Both the position numbers and the translations under genes were made by a program. Source: an uncultured bacterium (GTDB lineage Bacteria; Bacillota; Clostridia; Lachnospirales; Lachnospiraceae). Taken from it: 6,447 nt of DNA. Where the stretch lies: NCBI GenBank assembly GCA_937893485.1, contig CALBJL010000032.1, forward strand, positions 1 to 6,447. The letters run 5' to 3'. Shown here in pieces: positions 1 to 5,062 of the stretch. Every line of letters starts with the position of its first letter. Position 1 is the stretch's first letter. The notes under the pieces are model-generated. The model saw nothing but the letters and a program-made list of their open reading frames with translations, was not told the DNA's origin and made no database searches.

Positions 1-126
1 GCCGACTATTTTCCCATCCTCCATCGCTGCTACGCGAAATTTATCTCTGTGTGCTGCCTGATGATGCCGATGATAGGTATTTATATAATTCTGCGCATCC
101 TTCAGTTCCATCGGAACCGCAATCAT
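1..126 (-). CDS. XF1762-like phage protein, N-terminal part
   Basis: Partial gene: the first 42 residues are present and the frame runs off the left edge without a stop. The product begins MIAVPMELKDAQNYINTYHR, followed by HHQAAHRDKFRVAAMEDGKIVG. The 'PMELKDA..YI...HRHH' opening and the 'FRVA..EDGKIVG' strand resemble the XF1762 family of phage proteins, which look like relatives of GNAT-type acyltransferases. No enzymatic role is established to my knowledge. The start is supported by GGAAAGGA at 143-136, nine bases upstream. It is the last gene seen in the leftward operon and lies 23 bases after the 93-residue gene. The family call is from recognition of the N-terminus only. Confidence 0.7.
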   Translation of the reverse strand, partial: MIAVPMELKDAQNYINTYHRHHQAAHRDKFRVAAMEDGKIVG

Positions 127-149
127 ATTTACACATCCTTTCCAAAATC

Positions 150-431
150 CTAAAATGAATACCCAACCCACATATATTGTGTGCTTCCTTCGATCGGATA
201 ATAATATGTTCCATAACCTGTATCCTCTCCATACATTGTCTGATCGCAGTATTCACCATCTATTTGCTCTTCGCCTACCGGCTCTTGGGCTACTCCGAAC
301 CCCTCTACGCAAAAATCTTCAAACCCATTTTCATTCGCCCAAGCAATCAATTCTGCACCAAGCTGCCCAGTCTTTTTTCTGAACATTTCATATTCATTTG
401 CTTTTTCTGCAATTTCTTTAGGTACTTTCAT
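150..431 (-). CDS. Hypothetical phage protein, 93 aa
   Basis: I do not recognise this protein with a function. The 93 residues start with a Lys/Glu-rich helical stretch (about 1-35, MKVPKEIAEKANEYEMFRKK) and continue into an acidic, Gly/Tyr-rich C-terminal half (about 45-93) containing YGEDTGYGTYYYPIEG. It has no Cys pair motif, signal peptide or membrane segment, and is probably cytoplasmic. The start is supported by GGAGG at 447-443, 11 bases upstream of the ATG. It sits in the leftward operon 52 bases after the 71-residue gene and just before the XF1762-like gene. The tail would fit a small beta-rich domain, but that is only inference. Confidence 0.7.
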   Translation of the reverse strand: MKVPKEIAEKANEYEMFRKKTGQLGAELIAWANENGFEDFCVEGFGVAQEPVGEEQIDGEYCDQTMYGEDTGYGTYYYPIEGSTQYMWVGYSF

Positions 432-483
432 TGTCTTTTTTACCTCCGCTAAATCCTAATGTTTTCATTACTTGTACAGTATT

Positions 484-699
484 TCAGTTTAAATGTTTCT
501 TCCAATCTATTAAAATCGGGACGATCTCACTGTCATAATAACGATGTCTTGTTGACCTTCCATTTCCTTTTGTAATTTTATGACAACGCTCTTTGCAATT
601 CTTATAAGCACTTTTATAATTTTCTGATGTATACAAATTGTTTTCGACTAAGAACTGTTGTATAATGTTTCCCATTGCCATTCCGCTTATATATCCCAT
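484..699 (-). CDS. Small basic phage protein, 71 aa
   Basis: A 71-residue protein with no recognised family. The N-terminal third is helical and hydrophobic (MGYISGMAMGNIIQQFLVEN). The middle is strongly basic and includes CKERCHKITKGNGRSTRHRYYDSE (residues 34-57) with a C-x3-C pair at 34 and 38. The C-terminus is amphipathic (IVPILIDWKKHLN). The basic centre would suit nucleic-acid binding, as in small excisionase-like or winged-helix phage proteins, but no diagnostic motif is visible. The start at 699 has GGAG (710-707) seven bases upstream. It lies 24 bases downstream of the stop of the 233-residue gene in the same operon. Start codons at Met7 or Met9 are possible but have weaker signals. 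Confidence 0.65.
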   Translation of the reverse strand: MGYISGMAMGNIIQQFLVENNLYTSENYKSAYKNCKERCHKITKGNGRSTRHRYYDSEIVPILIDWKKHLN

Positions 700-723
700 T
701 CATAATCTCCGTTAAATCTTTAT

Positions 724-1425
724 TTATGCAAGCCATGCTTCTGGAGGAAGCGCATCCGTATATCTTTCAAATTCCTTCCATTCTTTGCTGTACTCTGCAT
801 ACCGCCCCTGTTCTGCGGCGGCTGCCTCATAAAGTTTCTCGATCTCTTTTACTACCTGCAAATGCCCAGTATTCTGATCTCTCAAAATGTCTATTGCGGC
901 TTTCAGACTATCGTACCTATTCCGCAGTCCGATATATGCGGAGTACACTCGGAAGCACTGTCTGGTCGCAGCAATTATTTCGTCCTTCGTCATCTGTTTC
1001 AACTTCTTTTTGGCTTCATCCTCTGCCCAAGAATCAGAACATCCTATGCTGAAATAGTCCTGTTCGTACTCATCAAAGCCAAGCAGCCCGCCATATGTCT
1101 CCCCTGCTCCCACGACCACAAAAAATATATCAAAACAGCTCGGAATCCATTCTTCTTCAACATCCTCACGCATCCTGTCGCATTCCGCACACAGATCAGC
1201 GAACGCCATCTTGAACTCATATGCTTCGTCTTCGTCACCAGAGAGAGCATTGATAAGACTATCGTTTCCATCCTCGTCGTCTGTGTACCAATGTACATCC
1301 TCACATGCCTCCTGAATGTCCCATAAGTCCTGTTTGATACTATCAAGGTTTAGGTCTTTTACAATGGGCTTTTTATAGCGAAGTTGTTTCGCTTTATTGA
1401 TTTTTGTTTGTACTGCATCGACCAT
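724..1425 (-). CDS. Hypothetical acidic phage protein, 233 aa
   Basis: The largest unassigned product of the leftward operon. Residues 1-25 are basic. Residues 36-95 are strikingly acidic, with clusters TDDEDGND (48-55) and GDEDEAYE (63-70). Residues 96-130 are a hydrophobic and glycine-rich core (CFDIFFVVVGAGETYGGLLG) followed by a tyrosine- and aspartate-rich strand. The C-terminal half (about 134-225) is predicted helical, probably coiled coil, ending in a Glu/Tyr-rich stretch and ALPPEAWLA. It has no signal peptide; the FFVVV stretch is too short for a membrane helix. The start has AGGAG upstream (within 1438-1443) with a rather long spacing of about 11 bases. Similar proteins of unknown function occur in Clostridia phages as far as I recall; I cannot name a role. 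It follows the interrupted tiny ORF after 14 bases. Confidence 0.8.
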   Translation of the reverse strand: MVDAVQTKINKAKQLRYKKPIVKDLNLDSIKQDLWDIQEACEDVHWYTDDEDGNDSLINALSGDEDEAYEFKMAFADLCAECDRMREDVEEEWIPSCFDIFFVVVGAGETYGGLLGFDEYEQDYFSIGCSDSWAEDEAKKKLKQMTKDEIIAATRQCFRVYSAYIGLRNRYDSLKAAIDILRDQNTGHLQVVKEIEKLYEAAAAEQGRYAEYSKEWKEFERYTDALPPEAWLA

Positions 1426-1439
1426 ATGAATGACATCTC

Positions 1440-1565
1440 CTATCCTTCAACCACAACTCTACCATTTACAAGTTCCGCAAAATGTTCCGCTTGTGCCTTA
1501 TCATCCTCGAATGAATGGCATACTTCTTTTCCATTTTAAAAAAAATACACATAGTATATTTTCAT
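1440..1565 (-). pseudogene. Tiny phage ORF interrupted by an in-frame TAA
   Basis: Read from ATG at 1565, this frame gives MKIYYVYFF, then TAA at 1538-1536, and continues in the same frame as NGKEVCHSFEDDKAQAEHFA and ELVNGRVVVEG to a TAG at 1442-1440. The start has a good ribosome binding site (GAGGTGA within 1571-1577). The downstream part has normal coding character, and its stop overlaps the ribosome binding site of the 233-residue gene, as expected for a real operon member. The break lies at a run of eight T's (coding strand, 1545-1538 region). Because both halves are in the same frame, a single-base error does not explain it; a substitution or a three-base change does. Either a recent nonsense mutation, a sequencing problem at the homopolymer, or a 9-residue leader peptide. 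Confidence 0.6.
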
Positions 1566-1586
1566 GATTTTCACCTCACTAAATCC

Positions 1587-1874
1587 TTATTTATCTCCTA
1601 AGATCGCTTTCAGACACGCATTCCAACCGAATCTATACGACGAAGCAGGCTTGCCCGGTTGCGGACATTTTCCGCACACTTCCATTTCCTCCGGCAGTTC
1701 ACAAAGCGGGCACTTTCCATGCCGCTTCACTGTAAATGTATTCTGTGACATCCTTGATGCTCCATTATTGAGCACATTCATAAGTTGGCATTTCTTAACG
1801 CCTTGAAACTCATACAGAAATTTGCACTTACTACATGATTCCGGCATATCCATCACCAAAACTGCTTTAGCCAT
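1587..1874 (-). CDS. Cys-rich, probably zinc-binding phage protein, 95 aa
   Basis: A 95-residue protein with eight cysteines, six of them in three C-x2-C pairs: C14/C17 (PESCSKC), C55/C58 (GKCPLC) and C67/C70 (VCGKC), plus C29 and C87. This arrangement suggests one or two structural zinc sites, so a zinc-ribbon-like fold is likely. The opening MAKAVLVMDMPESC and the CPLCELPEE segment resemble a family frequent in Clostridia prophages, of unknown function. The C-terminal GWNACLKAILG is a short helix seen in related small proteins. The start overlaps the end of the preceding gene by 8 bases (ATGGCTAA), with AAAGGTGG at 1890-1883 as ribosome binding site, which implies translational coupling. 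Confidence 0.8.
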   Translation of the reverse strand: MAKAVLVMDMPESCSKCKFLYEFQGVKKCQLMNVLNNGASRMSQNTFTVKRHGKCPLCELPEEMEVCGKCPQPGKPASSYRFGWNACLKAILGDK

Positions 1875-2109
1875 CTACCCCACCACCTTTGACGATGTCA
1901 ATCACATCATCCAAATTCACAACACGCTCTCCACCCATGCCATCATTACCATATCGCTCATATGCTACATTTCCGAGTTCCTCCATAACCTTGTCCGGAT
2001 CGTAGGCGGTCGGAATGCTGTCTATATCCTCAAGTGTTATGATTTCCCCGACGTTTTTGTCTCGTCCCAATACACTAATCAATTCATCCACATCAATCAG
2101 TCTTCCCAT
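1867..2109 (-). CDS. MGRLID-type conserved phage protein, 80 aa
   Basis: The product begins MGRLIDVDELISVL and contains IDSIPTAYDPDKVMEELGN (about residues 29-47), the hallmark of a small acidic protein family common in Firmicute prophages, with no known function. The frame is open upstream to an ATG at 2163, which would add 18 charged residues. I chose 2109 because AGGAGG (2123-2118) lies eight bases upstream and the family normally opens with RLID. The protein is helical and acidic, with a Gly-rich end (KGGGVDG). It overlaps the next gene (Cys-rich protein) by 8 bases. Confidence 0.8.
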   Translation of the reverse strand: MGRLIDVDELISVLGRDKNVGEIITLEDIDSIPTAYDPDKVMEELGNVAYERYGNDGMGGERVVNLDDVIDIVKGGGVDG

Positions 2110-2218
2110 CGTTCGCTCCTCCTGCCTTGCTTTTTGCCTTTTGGTTTCTTCTGCGTTTACCATACATCACACTCTTTCCGGCTTTTCTCGCCGCTCTAAT
2201 ACGATTTTGCTTTCCCAT
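2093..2218 (-). CDS. Possible tiny highly basic protein, 41 aa
   Basis: A short frame giving MGKQNRIRAARKAGKSVMYG followed by KRRRNQKAKSKAGGANDGKTD. About a third of its residues are Lys or Arg, which would suit nucleic-acid or ribosome binding. It fills what would otherwise be an 86-base gap between the upstream ORF (stop at 2196) and the MGRLID gene (start 2109), overlapping both by 23 and 17 bases, as tightly packed phage genes often do. Against it: the ATG at 2218 has no clear ribosome binding site. A shorter form from the ATG at 2167, behind GGAAAG, is possible. The alternative is that this stretch is only the N-terminal extension of the MGRLID frame or non-coding. Confidence 0.35.
   Translation of the reverse strand: MGKQNRIRAARKAGKSVMYGKRRRNQKAKSKAGGANDGKTD
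2118..2123 (-). promoter_or_regulatory. Ribosome binding site that sets the MGRLID start
   Basis: AGGAGG on the minus strand, eight bases before the ATG at 2109. It decides between the internal start at 2109 and the longer frame from 2163, favouring the shorter 80-residue protein. Confidence 0.75.
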
Positions 2219-2483
2219 ATTGATCAATTAACAATTCAGCAATCTCATCAAACGAATATATGTGTGACTCATCATTGTTGAAATACACGCCTCGCTCATT
2301 AATGTCTACAATGGTATGATTGTCCTCGCTCCATCCCACTCCCACACCTAGGCAGCCCCCTTCTGTGTAAAATCTCAGCCTTTCAATAATCTGTTCTCTC
2401 TGGCACTCCAATACCAATTTTTTAAATTTGTAAATATCAAAAAAAACTGGTATATACCTTTTGAATTTTATACTGTAAATCAC
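2196..2483 (-). CDS. Phage ORF of unknown function with unclear start
   Basis: The well-behaved part is the last 70 or so residues: LVLECQREQIIERLRFY, then GGCLGVGVGWSEDNHTIVD, then a Tyr/Asp-rich stretch and FDEIAELLIDQYGKAKSY. This has clear coding character, with an alpha/beta pattern and an amphipathic C-terminal helix, but I recognise no family. There is no ATG between the end of the methyltransferase reading frame and this region. I set the start at GTG 2483, inside the methyltransferase tail, giving 95 residues, but it has no ribosome binding site. TTG at 2417 is another option, also without one. A third possibility is that the frame is entered from the methyltransferase by +1 shifting at its final TTT-TTT-TGA (2445-2437), which leads exactly into this frame. 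Confidence 0.5.
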   Translation of the reverse strand: MIYSIKFKRYIPVFFDIYKFKKLVLECQREQIIERLRFYTEGGCLGVGVGWSEDNHTIVDINERGVYFNNDESHIYSFDEIAELLIDQYGKAKSY

Positions 2484-4125
2484 CGCCACATAGTTCTGGA
2501 CAATTCGCCCTGACCAGAGCTTCCGGTATCGGCGGACAAACCGCATTGCCACATCTACGCACCTGCTCACTGCGCGGATATGTCTTGCCAGTATAGTCAT
2601 GATCGATGATATAGTCCGCTGGAAATCCTTGGCATCCGTACAACTCTTTGGGCTCCAGCATCCGAAGTCCGATATCCACGATTTGATAATCTATACCCTC
2701 TATGGTAACTAAACCGAATCTGTCATGTGTTGGCACGGTATCAAGCGGCTCTTTCAGATCCTGCCCTGTGCCTTGCCCATAATATTTGATCAGAAATGCC
2801 CTAACCTCGCCGAAGTGTCCATCTCCGGCTGTGATTGTCGGTAATGGTTGTCTGATATCTTTTCCGTCACAATGGTTGTTCATCTGGATCAAATTTGCCG
2901 TAATAACACTGTTATGATCCCATGATGTAACAGTTGGCAGTGGATTTTCTATGCTATCTCCCGCGCCTTTGTAGCCGCCGTCATAATATTTATGCAGGAA
3001 TGAGGTAACTAATCCGTATCGATTTGAACCATCCACGGTCATAATCGGCTCATCAACACGCTGCCCTCGGACTTCTCCCTGTGCTGTCTCGGAATGGTAC
3101 TGGATCAATGTAGGGCTGATCAGACACTGTTGGTTCCCTGTGGTAATCGTATGTATCGGATCTCTGCAGCTTCCACCCGGATGATTTGTCGTATTAGTTC
3201 CCATGTACGGGACAAGCGCGGGTTCCACAATCCCATACCCATGCTTTCCGGTAATCGTCGGCATCGGGTCTCGGATGTCGTTCGGTCTACGCTCACCGCC
3301 GTGGTTGCACTGAATGATAAACGGTTCCGGATTATCCAGAACAAATTTTCTTAACCCTCTTGCGATCCGCTCCATTGTCTTAGGTGCAAGTGGTCGCACT
3401 GCCCGAATGCCGTACTTTTCCCTGATCTCTTCCGAGGTGTCAAATATGGACGGACACGGCAATGAAAAATCAAGTTGTGTACAAGCCCCGACATAAGGCT
3501 TTAATAATCCAGCCTTTACCTCTTCACTGTCTGCCGATCCGTGCGTAGGCTCTGGCCAAGTAATTGGCATACCATCACATCTGGCTATTAAAAAGAACCG
3601 CTTGCGCATGGTCGGCGCACCATAATCTGCCGCAACTAATTCTCTCCATTCAACCCGATATCCCAGCCTTTGGAGTTGACTCACAAATTTACAAAATGTA
3701 GTCCCCTGCTTGCTTTTGATCGGTCGATGATGCCGATTCAGTGGCCCCCATGTCTTAAATTCCTCAACATTCTCTAACATGATAACTCTCGGGCGCACTA
3801 ATCCCGCCCAACGGCAAGCCACCCACGCCAATCCTCGGATTGCTTTGTCCTTCGGCTTTCCACCCTTCGCCTTTGAGAAATGTTTGCAATCCGGCGAGAA
3901 CCATGCCAATCCCACCGGTATACCTTTACATGCCTTTATGGGATCAACCACCCACACATCTTCACAGTAATGCTTTGTATGAGGGTGATTTGTCCTATGC
4001 ATTCTGATAGCTTCCGGATCATGGTTGATAGCTATATCTACACTCACTCCGGTCGCCAACTCTATTCCAGTCGACGCGCCTCCGCCTCCGGCAAAATTAT
4101 CTACGATCAACTCTCCGTTTATCAT
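2437..4125 (-). CDS. Phage DNA (cytosine-5-) methyltransferase
   Basis: Transfers a methyl group from S-adenosylmethionine to carbon 5 of cytosine in DNA, probably protecting phage DNA from host restriction. Visible motifs, in order: motif I DNFAGGGGAS (9-18, cofactor binding); catalytic loop FSPDCKHFSKAKGG (76-89) with nucleophile C80, where the usual Pro-Cys is Asp-Cys as in a known phage subgroup; motif VI LENVEEF (117-123); motif VIII DYGAPTMRKRFFLIA (167-181); motif IX/QGFP around 486-503; motif X RCGNAVCPPIPEALVRAN (524-541). Residues 269-477, the target-recognition region, are six tandem units of about 35 residues. At 562 residues it is longer than the usual 300-450. The start overlaps the preceding stop as ATGA, with GAGG at 4136-4133. 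The final 16 residues look like an added tail ending at an 8-T run. Specificity cannot be read from sequence. Confidence 0.95.
   Translation of the reverse strand: MINGELIVDNFAGGGGASTGIELATGVSVDIAINHDPEAIRMHRTNHPHTKHYCEDVWVVDPIKACKGIPVGLAWFSPDCKHFSKAKGGKPKDKAIRGLAWVACRWAGLVRPRVIMLENVEEFKTWGPLNRHHRPIKSKQGTTFCKFVSQLQRLGYRVEWRELVAADYGAPTMRKRFFLIARCDGMPITWPEPTHGSADSEEVKAGLLKPYVGACTQLDFSLPCPSIFDTSEEIREKYGIRAVRPLAPKTMERIARGLRKFVLDNPEPFIIQCNHGGERRPNDIRDPMPTITGKHGYGIVEPALVPYMGTNTTNHPGGSCRDPIHTITTGNQQCLISPTLIQYHSETAQGEVRGQRVDEPIMTVDGSNRYGLVTSFLHKYYDGGYKGAGDSIENPLPTVTSWDHNSVITANLIQMNNHCDGKDIRQPLPTITAGDGHFGEVRAFLIKYYGQGTGQDLKEPLDTVPTHDRFGLVTIEGIDYQIVDIGLRMLEPKELYGCQGFPADYIIDHDYTGKTYPRSEQVRRCGNAVCPPIPEALVRANCPELCGGDLQYKIQKVYTSFF
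2692..3321 (-). repeat. Six tandem protein repeats in the methyltransferase recognition region
   Basis: Protein residues 269-477 consist of six diverged units of 33-37 residues. Each has the pattern '(R)xPxxTIT/TVxxxxxxGxVxPxLIxYxxG'. Examples are RDPMPTITGKHGYGIVEP, RDPIHTITTGNQQCLISP, DEPIMTVDGSNRYGLVTS, ENPLPTVTSWDHNSVITA, RQPLPTITAGDGHFGEVRA and KEPLDTVPTHDRFGLVTIEG. The DNA itself is too diverged to look like a simple nucleotide repeat. Confidence 0.85.
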
Positions 4126-4265
4126 GTTTTTTCCTCATCCATTGAATCATTAAACACACTCAAAACTGCTTTGAGTTCCTCAATGCTCCGTTCTTCTGGG
4201 CGGCACACAATCACACCATACCCTTCAAGTTCTTTGATGATTTGCTCTTTGCTATTCCTTAGCAT
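4122..4265 (-). CDS. Small hypothetical phage protein, 47 aa
   Basis: A 47-residue helical protein, opening MLRNSKEQIIKELEGYGVIV and ending MDEEKT, with a pattern of helix, short strand (YGVIVCRP) and helix (SIEELKAVLSVFN). No family is recognised. The frame is open to an ATG at 4304, but I chose 4265 because AAAGGA lies just upstream at a normal distance and because the longer form would have to run through the perfect hairpin at 4284-4308. Its stop overlaps the methyltransferase start by four bases (ATGA), so the two are probably translationally coupled. It is acidic and probably cytoplasmic. It might regulate or accompany the methyltransferase, but nothing in the sequence shows this. Confidence 0.65.
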   Translation of the reverse strand: MLRNSKEQIIKELEGYGVIVCRPEERSIEELKAVLSVFNDSMDEEKT

Positions 4266-4283
4266 GGCTTGTCCTTTCTGAAA

Positions 4284-4308
4284 ATGCGTGTCAGAATCTG
4301 ACACGCAT
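4284..4308 (-). promoter_or_regulatory. Perfect 11-bp inverted repeat between two operon genes
   Basis: ATGCGTGTCAG, three-base spacer, CTGACACGCAT: eleven perfectly paired bases per arm. It lies seven bases after the stop of the 53-residue gene and just before the ribosome binding site (about 4274) of the 47-residue gene. On the leftward transcript it is followed by only TTTT then CAGAAAGG, so it is a weak terminator or attenuator at best. Other readings are an RNA hairpin that controls translation of the 47-residue/methyltransferase pair, a processing site, or a dyad operator bound as DNA. The mechanism is inference; the symmetry is certain. Confidence 0.75.
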
Positions 4309-4314
4309 ATCTTT

Positions 4315-4476
4315 CTACTCCTTCACCCTCTGCAGTCCAGCTCCGAGCGCAAAATTATCCCAGAACTCTATCTTTTTCTCTCTCGGAATATCTTTAATCT
4401 CGATCTGCTTCCATTCGCCGGTCTTAGCATCCCGCACAAAAGTACGATATGTAGCCTTTTTCGGATATCTGGGCAT
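4315..4476 (-). CDS. Small basic hypothetical phage protein, 53 aa
   Basis: A 53-residue protein: MPRYPKKATYRTFVRDAKTG, EWKQIEIKDIPREKKIEFWD, NFALGAGLQRVKE. It is rich in Lys, Arg and aromatic residues, with a likely beta hairpin (ATYRTFVRD...EWKQIEIKD) followed by a helix. There are no Cys motifs or membrane segments. I do not recognise a characterised family. The start is secure: AAGGAGG (4491-4485) sits eight bases before the ATG. It lies in the leftward operon 65 bases after the 57-residue gene and is followed by the perfect hairpin at 4284-4308. Confidence 0.75.
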   Translation of the reverse strand: MPRYPKKATYRTFVRDAKTGEWKQIEIKDIPREKKIEFWDNFALGAGLQRVKE

Positions 4477-4541
4477 AATTTGCGCCTCCTTTCTTACATA
4501 TGCTATGATCTTTGCCTGTCTACAGTTCCACGGATAGAGCG

Positions 4542-4715
4542 CTATACAGCATTTTTCTCATCCCGCATGATTCCGGACATCAATACCATGCCCTCACCAA
4601 AAGCAAGCAACTTCTCCTGCTCAATTTCTGTCATCTGAGGCAAAAGAATTGCAAACGTATTAAGGATCTCTGCTTCACGTGAGTCCTGCATCTGAATGTT
4701 CACTACTTTACTCAT
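4542..4715 (-). CDS. Small hypothetical phage protein, 57 aa
   Basis: A 57-residue, mostly helical protein: MSKVVNIQMQDSREAEILNT, then FAILLPQMTEIEQEKLLAFG, then EGMVLMSGIMRDEKNAV. The 'LPQMTEIEQEKLLAFGEGM' segment resembles a short helical motif I recall from early regions of Clostridia phages, often near DNA-binding proteins; no function is known to me. It is rich in methionine (seven). The start has AAGGAG (4730-4725) nine bases upstream. It lies 59 bases after the small membrane protein gene and is the second gene of the visible leftward operon. Confidence 0.75.
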   Translation of the reverse strand: MSKVVNIQMQDSREAEILNTFAILLPQMTEIEQEKLLAFGEGMVLMSGIMRDEKNAV

Positions 4716-4774
4716 ACCATCCGACTCCTTCCTTCATATTACTGTCTACCTGTTCCAATCATTGCCACCATTCC

Positions 4775-4963
4775 CTATTTAATCCTCAACATATCTTTAA
4801 TCACTTCTTCCATGCAGGCTCCTAACTCTTTCTGTGTTGGGAGCTTGTCCACACATCTTTTCAATACATATTTCATGATCGTTAATGCCACGATCTTATT
4901 CGTAAACCAACCGCTTGCACATATGACAGTTGTTATTGCAAAAATTACTACCAGACATTTCAT
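4775..4963 (-). CDS. Small membrane protein, 62 aa
   Basis: The first gene of the leftward operon. It opens MKCLVVIFAITTVICASGWF, a strongly hydrophobic stretch (about 3-20) that is a membrane anchor or signal peptide. There is no lipobox and no obvious cleavage site. The rest, with KIVALTIMKYVLKRC and LPTQKELGACMEEVIKDMLR, looks like two helices. Similar short anchored proteins with a C-terminal 'ACxEEVxK' helix are, as I recall, common in Firmicute phages, without known function. The frame opens at an ATG at 4996, but GAGGTG (4976-4971) seven bases before the ATG at 4963 favours the shorter form. An ATG at 4969 is also possible. Confidence 0.7.
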   Translation of the reverse strand: MKCLVVIFAITTVICASGWFTNKIVALTIMKYVLKRCVDKLPTQKELGACMEEVIKDMLRIK

Positions 4964-5062
4964 TACCATCCACCTCACCCCTCTCTTTTTTTGCATTCGA
5001 CTCCAAGATCACTTTAAACATGCTATAATTATTTTTAACTATCCCACAAAGGAGGATTACAT
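4964..5062. promoter_or_regulatory. Divergent intergenic region of the SWIM gene and leftward operon
   Basis: A 99-base region between the first leftward gene and the rightward SWIM gene. Rightward signals are clear (extended -10 at 5021-5029; AAAGGAGG at 5048-5055). On the minus strand I find no convincing -35/-10 pair, which suggests the leftward operon is read from further right. Confidence 0.5.
5021..5029 (+). promoter_or_regulatory. Extended -10 promoter of the SWIM gene
   Basis: TGCTATAAT: a consensus TATAAT (5024-5029) with the extended TG motif one base upstream. The -35 region is poor (around 5001-5006), which the extended -10 can compensate for. The start of transcription would be near 5036, leaving a leader of about 27 bases. 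Confidence 0.65.

Noticed and set aside
862..1326. 154-residue rightward ORF
   Set aside because: It is antisense to the 233-residue gene, and its Ser/Pro/His/Leu-rich composition is typical of a shadow of an acidic coding frame.
2450..2459. GGTATATACC palindrome before the 8-T run at the methyltransferase end as a terminator
   Set aside because: Only about three base pairs can form around a usable loop, and the operon clearly continues into coding sequence straight after.
2484..2600. N-terminal extension of the 2196 ORF to the ATG at 2600
   Set aside because: It lies wholly within the conserved methyltransferase motif IX-X region in another frame, and no ribosome binding site supports that ATG.
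4964..5062. A leftward promoter directly before the first operon gene
   Set aside because: Minus-strand candidates such as TTGTGG with TATAGC have poor -10 boxes and non-ideal spacing; none is credible by eye.
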